Both the position numbers and the translations under genes were made by a program. From positions 1,054,001-1,118,000 of the forward strand of contig CAWBFD010000004.1 of the NCBI GenBank assembly GCA_963788115.1: DNA of 64,000 bases. Reading direction: 5' to 3'. A model generated the notes under the pieces. The model did not search any database. It had not been told where the DNA came from and saw only the letters and a list, made by a program, of their open reading frames with translations. Positions 27,527 to 36,165 of this stretch are shown here, piece after piece; within the stretch, counting starts at the first letter, position 1, and each line of letters starts with the position of its first letter. The DNA comes from CAWBFD01 sp963788115. GTDB taxonomy: Bacteria > Actinomycetota > Thermoleophilia > Solirubrobacterales > 70-9.

Positions 27527-27730
27527 ATGGAGGGTGGGGAGCATTCTTCAAGAGAACTAACGGTCTCCGTCAAGGTGCCGTGCCAAGAGTGCGGCGGCCT
27601 CGGCTACATCCAGAGGGTAAAGGCGGGCCATGTCGTTGGCGACAAGACGAAGAAGTGCCGCACCTGCCGCGGCAGAGGTCTCATCCCAGATGACATGCCT
27701 GTCTCTCAGTTGCGAGAGCTACTGAAATGA
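27527..27730 (+). CDS. Small zinc-finger protein (DnaJ-type CxxC repeats)
   Basis: 67 residues. VPCQECGGLGYIQ and KKCRTCRGRGLIP are two CxxCxGxG-like knuckles of the type found in DnaJ central domains; together they can bind one zinc. The C-terminal MPVSQLRELLK is helical. Possibly a chaperone-like or nucleic-acid-binding protein; function unknown. Starts at ATG 27527. Confidence 0.55.
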   Translation: MEGGEHSSRELTVSVKVPCQECGGLGYIQRVKAGHVVGDKTKKCRTCRGRGLIPDDMPVSQLRELLK

Positions 27731-28163
27731 CTTTCGCTACAACACCCTCCCCCTCTGGCGGGCAGAGGGCGTCCCCTACATCCACCACGACCGCTGGCCC
27801 GGCGAGACGAAGGCGCCCGCCTACTCGACCTCGGTCACCTGGCCTGCCAGGGTCCTCGGCCAGGCGGCTCCCGAGGCGCTGCTCAAATATGTCGAGGTCA
27901 AGGCCCTCGTCGGCGGCACGACCTCGATCCAGGGGGCGCCGCTTTCGACCCGGCCGGTCGACGGCTGGCTGCTGCGCATCGTCGACGACGAGAAGCTCCC
28001 GGGCGGCAAGGACCTCGTCATGTGCGCGGCGCTTCAGCGCGACATCTCCGAGCTGCGCCGAAACGCGAGGCGGACGGGAGTGGCCGACAAGCTCGACGAC
28101 GGCCAGGTGATGATCTACCACGCCGCCGAGGGTCAGCGGCGCGCCGTCGGCCCCGGCGACTTC
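27729..28163 (+). pseudogene. Internal fragment of an amidohydrolase
   Basis: Without a start codon it reads DFRYNTLPLWRAEGVPYIHH, then DRWPGETKAPAYS, then YVEVKALVGGTTSIQGAPLS and MIYHAAEGQRR. This is the middle of a metal-dependent amidohydrolase, whose metal-binding HxH region and C-terminal half are missing. It directly follows the zinc-finger gene and fades into an S41 peptidase end. Confidence 0.65.
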
Positions 28164-28167
28164 TCGC

Positions 28168-28326
28168 GTCGCCCTTCGCCGCGTCACCCGCGTCAACGAT
28201 CGGGTAGGGGTGCCGCTCGAGGATCTCGGCGTCCGCGCCGACAGCGTGCACCTGCTCAGCCGGCGGGACATCACAGAGGACAACCAAGACCTGCTCGCGG
28301 CCGCTGCGAGCCTGCTCTCTGCCTGA
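28168..28326 (+). pseudogene. C-terminal fragment of an S41-type peptidase
   Basis: The frame reads VNDRVGVPLEDLGVRADSVH, LLSRRDITEDNQDLLAAAAS and ends in TGA. The GVPLEDLGV...RRDI..DN.DL pattern is the usual tail of C-terminal processing peptidases. It abuts an unrelated amidohydrolase fragment, so the join is a deletion scar. Confidence 0.5.
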
Positions 28327-28648
28327 TCCGCGCAGAGGCGGCGATGCCCGGCCGCCGTGTGCGTCCAGTGCGTCCTCGTTAATCCGATCCGTGGCCCGGA
28401 CGGCATCCTGTTCCCGACAGCCACGCCAGGAGCGGTCGGCCCGCGGTGAGACTTCTACTCCGCGCGATCTCCGGCACCCAAGTGCGTACCGGCTCCGGAC
28501 CACCGCCTGAAGTCTCGCGCGTCGCCGCCAGATGGGTGGCGGCGCCCACGGTGATTGTGTTCACGGCGGGTGGGTGTTGCCTGCTGGCGGCCCAGGCGAG
28601 CGCTTGTCGGGGGTCCGGACGAACCGGGGACCGCGGGATGATGTCCGG
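28327..28648. other. Non-coding stretch
   Basis: 322 bases between the peptidase relic and the DUF1801 gene. No gene, RNA or clear repeat was recognised. Confidence 0.3.
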
Positions 28649-28993
28649 GTGCCCTCGATGGACGAGTACCTCGGCGATTTACCGGAGGAGCAGCGGGTCG
28701 CCCTGGAGCGCGTGCGCGCGATTGTCATCAAGGTCGTCCCGGAGGCCGAGGAGGGCGTCAGCTACGGCATGCCGGCGTTTCTCTACCAGGGCCGCCCGCT
28801 GCTCGGGTTGAGAGCGGCGCAGAAGCACCTCAGTGTGTTTCCGTTCAGCCCGGACGCGGTCGCGAGCGTCGAGGATCGCCTTGAGGGCTTCTCGCTCTCC
28901 AAGGGGACGATCCGCTTCAGCCCCGATGACCCCGTGCCCGAGGCGGTCCTGGCGCAGCTGGTGCGGGCGCGGCAGCGAGAGATCACGAGTTAG
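28649..28993 (+). CDS. DUF1801/YdhG-like protein
   Basis: 114 residues: MDEYLGDLPEEQRVALERVR, VSYGMPAFLYQGRPLLGLRA, HLSVFPFSPDAVAS and LEGFSLSKGTIRFSPDDPVP follow the DUF1801 pattern exactly. The fold is frataxin-like and members have been called iron chaperones, but the role is uncertain. GTG 28649 or ATG 28658 start. Confidence 0.8.
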   Translation: MPSMDEYLGDLPEEQRVALERVRAIVIKVVPEAEEGVSYGMPAFLYQGRPLLGLRAAQKHLSVFPFSPDAVASVEDRLEGFSLSKGTIRFSPDDPVPEAVLAQLVRARQREITS

Positions 28994-29309
28994 CCGCGGC
29001 GGCGCGGACTTCTCTGCCCCTGCGCGCCTGCGAGCGGCGCGGCCTCGCTTGCGAGGGGCGATCACTCGGGCGTTCGTTGGCTTCCGCTCCGCGCGACTTG
29101 CAGCCAGACGGCCCGGCCTCCCATTACGCCTCCTCCTCGTCCGAGGCGAGCGTCTCGGTGAAGCCGTGGAAACGCCTCCTTCTGCGCAAGCCAGAGCGCC
29201 GCCCGCAGGACGGCTGCCTCCCACTCGGTCGGGCCAATCGCCCATCGCGGTCATGCTCTGCGGGATACTCGGGCGGCCGGCATTCGCCCGTCCCCAGGAG
29301 AGATGAAAC
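28994..29309. other. Gene-free stretch before the OsmC gene
   Basis: 316 bases. A short minus-strand stretch (DWPDRVGGSRPAGGALACAEG) hints at an old coding region but cannot be assigned. The right end has a gagag ribosome site for the next gene. Confidence 0.3.
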
Positions 29310-29816
29310 ATGGATTCGATTCGGAGCGCGATAGAGCGAGCATCCGACCAGCTCACCGAGCACCCCGAGGCGGCGACGGCTTCCGACTCCGTCGCGACGG
29401 CCGTCCGTGAGGATGGCCCGCGGTTTCGTCTCGAAGGGCCGTGGGCCTCACTGACGAGCGATATGGCCGAGTCGGTCGGCGGGGGTGCCTCGGCTCCGAC
29501 GCCAGGCTGGCTACTGCGCGCCGCGCTTGCCGCGTGCGACGCCACCGTGGTGGCGATGGAGGCCGCCCGCGATGGCATCGAGCTCACCGATCTCCAGGTA
29601 AGCGTGGAGAGCGAGTCCGACTTCCGCGGCGTCCTCGGAGTCGACCCATCCGTCCCGGCCGGTCCTTTGTCGGTGCAGGTAAGGATCCGGCTCGCGGCGA
29701 CCGACGCCACTGATGACCAGCTGCGAGAGATCGTGGAGCGCGCAGAGTCCCGCTCGGCGGTCCGAGACGCTTTGGCGCGCGAGCTGCCGATGAAGACCGA
29801 GATCGCCACCGGCTGA
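29310..29816 (+). CDS. OsmC/Ohr-family-like protein
   Basis: 168 residues. The OsmC layout is visible: a beta-rich N-terminus, GGGASAPTPGWLLRAALAAC (the helix carrying a conserved Cys), DLQVSVESESDFRGVLGVD and a C-terminal helical half. OsmC proteins reduce organic hydroperoxides using two cysteines; only one (ALAAC) is visible, so peroxidase activity is doubtful. It is followed by a hairpin terminator. Confidence 0.75.
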   Translation: MDSIRSAIERASDQLTEHPEAATASDSVATAVREDGPRFRLEGPWASLTSDMAESVGGGASAPTPGWLLRAALAACDATVVAMEAARDGIELTDLQVSVESESDFRGVLGVDPSVPAGPLSVQVRIRLAATDATDDQLREIVERAESRSAVRDALARELPMKTEIATG

Positions 29817-29825
29817 GTCGGACTC

Positions 29826-29849
29826 GCTCGCTTCTCCGCGGAAGCGAGC
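29826..29849 (+). terminator. Hairpin after the OsmC-like gene
   Basis: 9-bp perfect arms gctcgcttc/gaagcgagc around a 6-nt loop, 10 bp after the stop. No T-run follows. Confidence 0.5.
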
Positions 29850-30003
29850 AACGCGGCTGGCCCCGGCGGGGTGGCCGCCACGGACGAAACTCGGGCATCT
29901 GGGTGTCGGTCAGCACGCTCCTCCTTCGCGCGAAAGCGAGCACCCCGCTCCGGTGCCGAGACGCATCCCGTTCGTGATCGCCCGCCGACTAGAGTCAGAC
30001 GAT

Positions 30004-30420
30004 ATGTCGGAGAACGTAGAACTCGCCAGGAGGAGCTTCGAGGCGATGAGCGCCTGGGACGTCAATGGCCTGCTTCGACTTTACGACCCGGATGTGGAGT
30101 TCCTGCCGCTGACGGGAACCCGCGTCGAGAGCGGCGGATACCGGGGCCATGACGGCGTACGCGCGTACTTCGCGGAAGCCCGGGACCTCTGGGATGTGCT
30201 GGAGCCCGAGGGTCACGAGTACAGGGACCTCGGCGATTACGTCCTGGTGGCCGGGCGCTGCCGCGTGCGTGGCCGTGTCAGCGGAGCGGAGAGCCATCCG
30301 GCGTGCGCCTGGGTGATCCGCGTGCGCGATGGCACCATCGTCTCTCACCGGACCTGCGCGACCTTCGACGAAGCGCTCCAGGTTGCCGCCGAAGAGCCGG
30401 CGGAGGACCACGCGGGCTGA
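30004..30420 (+). CDS. SnoaL-like protein, copy 2 (divergent)
   Basis: 138 residues, an NTF2-like fold starting MSENVELARRSFEAMSAWDV, with LYDPDVEFLPL, YRGHDGVRAYFAEA and DYVLVAGRCRVRGRVSG. It lacks the conserved cassette leader and the EAAGLRE end found in the other copies, so it appears to be an older, vertically kept member. A GNAT gene follows after 4 bp. Confidence 0.75.
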   Translation: MSENVELARRSFEAMSAWDVNGLLRLYDPDVEFLPLTGTRVESGGYRGHDGVRAYFAEARDLWDVLEPEGHEYRDLGDYVLVAGRCRVRGRVSGAESHPACAWVIRVRDGTIVSHRTCATFDEALQVAAEEPAEDHAG

Positions 30421-30424
30421 GGTC

Positions 30425-30964
30425 GTGCCGGGCCACCTGCAGACAACGCCGCCCGAGGTCGAGATCATCGAGGCGGGGGCAGAACGGCTCGACGACATCG
30501 AGTCGCTGTGGGAAACCATGCACGAATACCACGCGGGGGTCGTCGGCGAGGTGCGCGAGGTCGCCCCGTTCCGGCGCGCGGAGGATTCCTGGCAGCGCCG
30601 CCGAGGTGAGTTCGAGCGGTGGATGCGCGCTGGCGACGCTTGGCTGCTGATCGCCGAACGCGAGGGCTCGCCGGTCGGATTCGCCTTCTTCCGGGTTTGC
30701 GACGGCGACTGGAGCTTCAAGACCAACGAGCGGATGGGCGAGCTCGAGGCGCTCTCGGTCGAGCCCGAGCTGCGCCGCTGGGGCATCGGCTCGCTGCTCA
30801 TGGAGGAGGTCGAGCAGCGTCTCGTCGCCGCCGGCGTCGCGTTCATCGGCCTGGCTGTCATCGCCGGGAACGAGGACGCGCTGCGCTTCTACAGGCGCTG
30901 GGGGATGGTGCCATCGCACGTCCGCTGTCTTGGACGGACGCTCCCGCGCGGCGGCGGCCACTAG
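30425..30964 (+). CDS. GNAT family N-acetyltransferase
   Basis: 179 residues. Acetyl-CoA-binding motif A: MGELEALSVEPELRRWGIGS followed by LLMEEVEQRL, and motif B: GNEDALRFYRRWGM. The acceptor is unknown. GTG 30425 lies 4 bp after the SnoaL-like stop, so the two form an operon. Confidence 0.85.
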   Translation: MPGHLQTTPPEVEIIEAGAERLDDIESLWETMHEYHAGVVGEVREVAPFRRAEDSWQRRRGEFERWMRAGDAWLLIAEREGSPVGFAFFRVCDGDWSFKTNERMGELEALSVEPELRRWGIGSLLMEEVEQRLVAAGVAFIGLAVIAGNEDALRFYRRWGMVPSHVRCLGRTLPRGGGH

Positions 30965-31189
30965 CTGCCCCCGCGGGTCCCGGACGCTAGGGGCGAGGAG
31001 GGCTCGAGGCTGGATCGAGCGGCACCACCTTCACGGCTTCCGCTTTCGCGCGATTTGCAGCGGCGGGGCAGCGCGGCTGTTGCGGCACGCGAAAGGGTCG
31101 AGGATGGCGTGCCTGCGACGCGCGCTGGCTGCAGGTGCCGACACGACGTGGTTTCATTGCCTCAACCGACGATTGCGCGGAGGTGGACC

Positions 31190-31483
31190 ATGGCCCGTTA
31201 TGTCTCGCTTGTCAACTGGACCGACCAGGGGATCGCTGCGTTTCAGGACACCCTTGATCGCGCCGAGGCCGCGGCCGACTTGGCGAAGGGCCTCGGCGCC
31301 GAGCTGCAGGAGATCTACTGGTGCCTGGGGCCGCACGACATCGTCGCGATCCTCGAGGCGCCCGACGACGAAACGGTGACGGCATTCGCGCTCAAGCTCA
31401 GCGCCGGTGGAAACGTTCGTACGGCCACGATGCGCGCCTACTCGCGCGAGGAGATGAGCTCGATCATCGACAAGGCGGGCTGA
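31190..31483 (+). CDS. GYD domain protein
   Basis: 97 residues: MARYVSLVNWTDQGIAAFQD, WCLGPHDIVAILEAPDDETV and NVRTATMRAYSREEM match the GYD family (small alpha/beta sandwich, function unknown). ATG 31190 preceded by ggaggtgg. Confidence 0.8.
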   Translation: MARYVSLVNWTDQGIAAFQDTLDRAEAAADLAKGLGAELQEIYWCLGPHDIVAILEAPDDETVTAFALKLSAGGNVRTATMRAYSREEMSSIIDKAG

Positions 31484-31705
31484 CCGCCGCTGCGATAACG
31501 CCGCAGTTGGCGGCCGGCGGTCAGGGCAAGGCGTGATGCCGCCGCTGCCGCATTGCGCGACGATGAGCAGCGCCGACGAGTGCTGGGACCGCTGTGTTCG
31601 TCGTTGGCCGCACGGCGCGGCTGGTCGCGCCAGCAGCCGAGTCGGCGCGCCGCCCCTGCGGTAGAGTTCGGGCTGGCCAGGCGCAGCAAACCGGAGGAGG
31701 CACCG

Positions 31706-33820
31706 ATGGGGAAAGCTAGTCGTCCATGTTTGGTCATGGTCGTGGGGGTATTGCTTGCGTTGCCCGCGGTCGCCACGGCCCAGTCCGGGCCGCCGCCGGA
31801 CACCGAGTTCGAGAAGGTCACACTGAATGACTTTCCCGGCGAGCCGATGGATCTGGCCGTGCTGCCCGACGGACGGGTGCTCCACACGACCCGTCCCGGG
31901 GAGCTGTGGATGTATGACCCGGCAACCGGCCGCAACAGAGTCGTGAACGAGTTCGATGTCTACCGGCACGACGAGGAGGGCCTGCAGAGCGTCGCGCTCG
32001 ATCCGAACTTCAGCGAGAACGGCTGGGTGTACATCTACTACTCGCCGCCCCTGAACACGCCCGTGGACGACCCGGTGACGCCGGTGAACGAGGGCGACGC
32101 ACCGTTCTTCGGCACGCAGGCCGACTGGGATCGCTACCGGGGGCTGATTCGCCTGTCGCGCTTCCGGTGGGTGGGCCAGCGGCTCGACATGCGCAGCGAG
32201 CAGCGGATCATCGACGTGCCCGTCGACCGCGGCATCTGCTGCCACGTCGGCGGGGACATCGTCTTCGACAGCGCCGGCAACCTGATCCTGTCCACCGGCG
32301 ACGACACCAACCCGTTCGAGTCGGATGGCTACACGCCGATCGACGAGCGCCCGAACCGCAACCCCGCGTTCGACGCCCAGCGCACGGCGGCCAACACCAA
32401 CGACCTGCGCGGCAAGATCCTGCGGATCCGGGTCGGGCAGCGTGGCGGCTACTCGATTCCCGCCGGGAACCTGTTCGCGCCCGGTACCGCGGGGACGAGG
32501 CCGGAGATCTACGCGATGGGCTTCCGCAACCCGTTCCGGATCGAGATCAACCGCGAGAACGACGACATCTACGTGGCCGACTACTCGCCGGACAACCGCA
32601 ACGCGAACCCGCTGCGGGGGCCGGCCGGCCATGGCAAGTGGACGATCCTGCGTGAGCCCGGCAACTACGGCTGGCCGTACTGCGCCACCGCCAGGCTGCC
32701 CTACGTCGACTACAACTTCGCCACCGGCGTGTCCGGTGCGCCGTTCGACTGCGCCAACCCGGTGAACGAGTCGCCCCACAACACCGGCCTGAGGGAGCTG
32801 CCGCCGGTGACCCAGCCCGACGTCTGGTACTCGTACACGCTGTCGGCGGAGTTCCCGGAGCTCGGCAGCACGCCGCCGGGCGGCATCGGGCCGATGGCTG
32901 GTCCGGCGTACGACTTCGACCCCGCGAAGGCGAGCCCGCCCGCGTGGCCGGCGTACTTCGACGACGTGCCGCTGTTCTACGAGTGGACGCGTGACTACAT
33001 CAAGGAGTTCCGGCTGAACTCGGCCGGCGAGCTCGCCGAGATCAGGCCGGCCACTGGCTCGCTGCTGGGCACGCTCGGCCCCGCCAATGGTGACCAGCGG
33101 ACGCTCGACAACGGGATGGACCTCGAGTTCGGCCCCGACGGCGCGTTGTACATGCTCGAGTACGGCGACGGCTTCTTCAGCGAGAACCCGGACGCCCAGC
33201 TGGCGAAGATCGACTACATCGGGCCGAACGGCAACCACGCCCCGCGGGTCCGGGTGTCGGCCAGCCCGACTAGGGGCTTGACGCGCCTGACGGTGTCGTT
33301 CTCGAGCGCGGGCACGACCGATCCCGACGGGGACTCGCTCTCGTACGAGTGGTACCTGGACGCCAACGACGACGTCGATTCGACGGCACCGAATCCCACG
33401 TTCACCTACAAGAAGGACGGCGTCTACCTTGCGACGCTGAAGGTGACCGACGAGCACGGCCGCTCGGCGTCGAGGTACGTGGAGATCACGGTCGGCAATC
33501 AGCCGCCGGTCGTCGACCTCACCACGACGCCCGCGCCCGGGCAGCCGTTCGCGTTCGGCCAGAGCGTCACCTACAGCGTGAACGTCACCGACGAGGCCCC
33601 GGTCGACTGCAGCCGGGTGCAGGTGCACTACATCCTGGGCCACGACACCCACGGGCATCCGCAATCGACTACCGCCGGTTGCACGGGGACGATCCAGACC
33701 ACGGTGCTCACGGGCCATGACCCGGCGGTGGACAACATCACCGCAGTGTTCGTGGCCGAGTACACCGACGCGGGCGGCCTGACCGGCCGCGACCAGGTCG
33801 TGCTCAGGCAGACCGGCTAG
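31706..33820 (+). CDS. Secreted PQQ-type sugar dehydrogenase with PKD domain
   Basis: 704 residues. A signal peptide ends at VATAQS. The six-bladed beta-propeller of soluble glucose/aldose dehydrogenases is seen in MDLAVLPDGRVLHTTRPGEL, GLQSVALDPNFSENGWVYIY, CCHVGGDIVFDSAGNL, RPEIYAMGFRNPFRIEI and LEFGPDGALYMLEYGDG. A PKD domain follows (FSSAGTTDPDGDSLSYEWYL), then a last beta domain with two cysteines. It probably oxidises a sugar or glycan in the periplasm or outside, passing electrons to PQQ. Strong ribosome site ggaggagg. Confidence 0.88.
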   Translation: MGKASRPCLVMVVGVLLALPAVATAQSGPPPDTEFEKVTLNDFPGEPMDLAVLPDGRVLHTTRPGELWMYDPATGRNRVVNEFDVYRHDEEGLQSVALDPNFSENGWVYIYYSPPLNTPVDDPVTPVNEGDAPFFGTQADWDRYRGLIRLSRFRWVGQRLDMRSEQRIIDVPVDRGICCHVGGDIVFDSAGNLILSTGDDTNPFESDGYTPIDERPNRNPAFDAQRTAANTNDLRGKILRIRVGQRGGYSIPAGNLFAPGTAGTRPEIYAMGFRNPFRIEINRENDDIYVADYSPDNRNANPLRGPAGHGKWTILREPGNYGWPYCATARLPYVDYNFATGVSGAPFDCANPVNESPHNTGLRELPPVTQPDVWYSYTLSAEFPELGSTPPGGIGPMAGPAYDFDPAKASPPAWPAYFDDVPLFYEWTRDYIKEFRLNSAGELAEIRPATGSLLGTLGPANGDQRTLDNGMDLEFGPDGALYMLEYGDGFFSENPDAQLAKIDYIGPNGNHAPRVRVSASPTRGLTRLTVSFSSAGTTDPDGDSLSYEWYLDANDDVDSTAPNPTFTYKKDGVYLATLKVTDEHGRSASRYVEITVGNQPPVVDLTTTPAPGQPFAFGQSVTYSVNVTDEAPVDCSRVQVHYILGHDTHGHPQSTTAGCTGTIQTTVLTGHDPAVDNITAVFVAEYTDAGGLTGRDQVVLRQTG

Positions 33821-33947
33821 GACAACCGAGCCACCGCCGATCGGCGGTGATACCGGTTGGGGGCGCCGCCCGCGCCGGGCGGCGCCCCGCCAACCTCGCA
33901 CGACCGCGATAACAAGCCGCGAGTAGGAAGCGTGACGACTCGGCGAA

Positions 33948-34154
33948 GTGGCGCACACGAGGCGCAAGCAGCTCTTCCTCGAGCCGATGTGCGAGATCGA
34001 GGGCTGCGATCGGATCGCGACCGACGTTCACCACCGCCAAGCGATTCAAGACGGCGGCGCGATCTGGTCGCTCGTGAACCCGGAGTCGCTCTGCCATCGG
34101 CACCACGCGCAGATCAGCCGAGCCGAGCAGCTGCCGGGACGGGGCGTCAGATGA
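33948..34154 (+). CDS. Small HNH endonuclease-like protein
   Basis: 68 residues. PMCEIEGCDRIATDVHHRQA and NPESLCHRHHAQISRAE show the HNH arrangement with two zinc knuckles (CxxxxC and CxxH) and the catalytic HH. It is shorter than phage HNH nucleases at the N-terminus. GTG 33948 start. It converges tail-to-tail with a SnoaL-like gene; its end overlaps the conserved 3' flank of that cassette, so its C-terminus may have been replaced. Confidence 0.6.
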   Translation: MAHTRRKQLFLEPMCEIEGCDRIATDVHHRQAIQDGGAIWSLVNPESLCHRHHAQISRAEQLPGRGVR

Positions 34155-34162
34155 GCGAGGGC

Positions 34163-34561
34163 CTACTCCCGCAGCCCGGCGGCTTCGAAGGCTTCTCGCT
34201 CGTTCAGGAACAATCGGATGCGCGAGAGCTTGCCGTGCTCGATGCGAACGGACTCGAAGATCGGCCCGTCGAGGAGCAGCCCACCGCGTGGCGCGTCGAG
34301 ATGCACACGGAGCCGGACGAAGACCTCGTCTCCACCGGACACGAGTCCCTCGACTTCAACCTCCATGTCTCCGAGGACCTCGGTGAGATCTCTGAAATGC
34401 GCGGCGACAGCGTCCGAGCCTTGATAGACGCCAGCATCAGGCATCCCCGGCGCATCGTGCCACTCAAAGTCATCGCTCCAGAATGCCCGGACCACGTCGA
34501 GGCCGCCAGTGTTCCAAGCGGTGTAGTACCGCCGTATGAGTTCCACGTTCTCCTGCGACAT
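34163..34561 (-). CDS. SnoaL-like protein, copy 3
   Basis: 132 residues: MSQENVELIRRYYTAWNTGG, FWSDDFEWHDAPGM, VYQGSDAVAAHFRDLTEVLG and the cassette end EREAFEAAGLRE. NTF2-like fold of unknown function. It carries the full leader (gcgagataatgggcgggcg) and the 3' flank ggccctcgctcatctgacgc shared with copy 1. The divergent acidic small gene lies 100 bp away. Confidence 0.75.
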   Translation of the reverse strand: MSQENVELIRRYYTAWNTGGLDVVRAFWSDDFEWHDAPGMPDAGVYQGSDAVAAHFRDLTEVLGDMEVEVEGLVSGGDEVFVRLRVHLDAPRGGLLLDGPIFESVRIEHGKLSRIRLFLNEREAFEAAGLRE

Positions 34562-34661
34562 CGCCCGCCCATTATCTCGCGGGAAGGGGAGGGTCGCGAG
34601 CCGGTGAGCGTCGTTTCAAACAACCCCCGACCAGCTCAGCGTGAAAGAAACCGCCACCAAA
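34562..34661. promoter_or_regulatory. Conserved divergent region of the module, second copy
   Basis: 100 bp, same two blocks as at 16292-16392; the A8 tract is here gaaagaaa. Confidence 0.55.
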
Positions 34662-34847
34662 ATGACTGACGAGGAGATGATCGCGGTCCTCGAGGAGATC
34701 GCCCGGGACCCGAACGCGTATCCGTCGAGCCGGGTGACGGCGATCCGCACCCTGTGGGAGTGGCGCCACGCCGAGCCGGAGGAGGGGCCGAGCCCCTTCG
34801 ACGAGCTCTACGCCGACGAGTTCACCGCCCGCCGGCGGGAGCGTTAG
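34662..34847 (+). CDS. Conserved acidic small protein of the repeated module, copy 2
   Basis: 61 residues, MTDEEMIAVLEEIARDPNAY, SSRVTAIRTLWEWRHAEPEE and FDELYADEFTARRRER; nearly identical to the copy at 16094. ATG 34662 is chosen because it matches the other copies; GTG 34641 is also in frame. Confidence 0.65.
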   Translation: MTDEEMIAVLEEIARDPNAYPSSRVTAIRTLWEWRHAEPEEGPSPFDELYADEFTARRRER

Positions 34848-35006
34848 CGCCGCAAGCCCGATCAGACTGCCGACCGCGCTTCACCTGCCATTGGCGCGGA
34901 TGAGGGCGGTAGTCGCTTGGCGCTTCCCGGGCGAGGCGGGTTTCGCGACGATCGTTTTGGGCAGAGGCGTACCAGGCGTACGGATGCGGATACGAAGAGG
35001 TAAAGG

Positions 35007-35249
35007 ATGACCGAGGTAGCGGGGACAAAGTTCGCCGGAAAGGCCGAGCCGGCGCTAATGCCTCACGACGCCCAGATAGGGGCGCAGGTGCTCGAAACGG
35101 CGCTGCGACAGATCGCGGAGCAGCCAACTGAGGATCCGGGGACGCTCCAACAGTTTGCCGCGACTGCGCTGGAGAACCAGTGCCGCCTGCTGGCCGCCGC
35201 GCTCCGCGTCGTAGGCTCGCTGCAGCTTGACGTCGGCGGGCGCCGCTAG
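35007..35249 (+). CDS. Small hypothetical protein
   Basis: 80 residues starting MTEVAGTKFAGKAEPALMPH, with a helical body rich in Gln/Ala/Leu (GAQVLETALRQIAEQ, FAATALENQCRLLAAALRVV). No family recognised. ATG 35007 has gaggtaaagg upstream. Its stop overlaps a gctagccccgcagct relic of the module HTH end. Confidence 0.45.
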   Translation: MTEVAGTKFAGKAEPALMPHDAQIGAQVLETALRQIAEQPTEDPGTLQQFAATALENQCRLLAAALRVVGSLQLDVGGRR

Positions 35250-35269
35250 CCCCGCAGCTGGGCGCGAGT

Positions 35270-35363
35270 GGGATACCTGCAATCAGGTAATTGAACGCGA
35301 AACGTCCTGGAAAGAACCCGGCGGGCGCGTTGTAGCCAATGCATAACCAACCCGGCCGTTCGG
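35270..35363 (+). repeat. R1 repeat, copy 1, upstream of a small secreted protein gene
   Basis: About 94 bp matching 46215-46309. Contains the palindrome tacctg-caat-caggta at 35274-35289 and the conserved gcgggcgcgttgta block. Likely a shared promoter/operator for the secreted protein genes 73 and 140 bp downstream. Confidence 0.7.
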
Positions 35364-35435
35364 CTGCCCCGGCACCTTCCGAAGGATCCGGGCCAAGCAG
35401 CCGATAAGACAACCAAACGTGCAAGGGAGGTACGA

Positions 35436-35783
35436 GTGAAGAAGATGCTGATCGCGGGACTCGCGGCCCTGGCGGCCGCGGTGATCATCCCGACGGCGGC
35501 CCAGGCGAGTGCCGATAGCTGTTTCGTCAGGGGCGACGGCGTGTCATGCACGGCCAACACCTCGGGGGACAGGGTCAGCTTCGCCCGGGTGAAGATGGGC
35601 GTGCTGACGCGTGGTTCCTTCGCAATCCTCTGCACCAAGGGAAGCCACGAGTTCGCCGATTCCGGTGAGCTTCACCGGGGCGAGGGGTTCGTGATCCCGC
35701 TCCGGCTCAACCGGCCGGACTGCACGCTCACGGCGGTCGGCCGCAGCAAGAGCCGAGCCCGCGTTCGAGTGGTACTCCGTTAG
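35436..35783 (+). CDS. Small secreted protein
   Basis: 115 residues. Signal peptide MKKMLIAGLAALAAAVIIPT, cleavage after AQA. The mature part is beta-rich and basic with four cysteines (DSCFV, SCTAN, ILCTK, PDCTL), probably two disulfides. No domain recognised. GTG start with ggaggta. It sits between repeat R1 (upstream) and repeat R2 (downstream). Confidence 0.6.
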   Translation: MKKMLIAGLAALAAAVIIPTAAQASADSCFVRGDGVSCTANTSGDRVSFARVKMGVLTRGSFAILCTKGSHEFADSGELHRGEGFVIPLRLNRPDCTLTAVGRSKSRARVRVVLR

Positions 35784-35884
35784 AGGGCCTCACGAGTGCA
35801 CCAAAAGCCCGCCGCCGGGGTGTCCTGGCGGCGGGCTCCTCGGGCTTCGCTGCGCTCGATCTCATGGTCGAGCTCGGCCGGCGC

Positions 35885-36080
35885 CGCTAGGGGGCCGCCC
35901 TGTCCCCCGTAACCCGGCAGAGGCCGCCCGTCCGGCTGTCTGCCTCCCGCCGCCGGCCGGCCGATGGAGGCAAAGAGAACGGCCACCCAGCACCTGTAGG
36001 GCGGCCGTTCTCGTGTTCAGCCGTAGGGCTGGGGCGACATGTCGGCTACGCCCCGGCCCCGGCTTCGGGGAGCTCTAGCC
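35885..36080 (-). repeat. R2 repeat, copy 1 (inverted), with hairpin
   Basis: On the minus strand it is collinear with 46622-46806, the 3' region of another small secreted gene. It contains the hairpin arms gagaacggcc/ggccgttctc (35975-35984, 36003-36012), a terminator candidate. Confidence 0.7.
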
Positions 36081-36128
36081 AAAAACGCCCAAGTCGCCTT
36101 TTTGTCAGGCGGGTCTTCCAGAATCAGG
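36081..36128 (-). repeat. R3 repeat, copy 1 (inverted)
   Basis: Minus-strand text cctgattctggaagac followed by cgcctgacaaaaa matches 48107-48152, the upstream region of the secreted-protein gene at 48215. Here R3 joins R2 directly with no gene between them, which suggests that a secreted-protein gene was deleted. Confidence 0.6.
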
Positions 36129-36165
36129 GACGCGGGAAGCGGGACCGCCGAGCTCGGCCGGCGCG

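Noticed and set aside
31154..33967. A 937-codon open frame antisense to the PQQ-type dehydrogenase
   Set aside because: It is Arg/Val/Gly-rich with no domain and mirrors the codon bias of the sense gene, as is usual in high-GC DNA.
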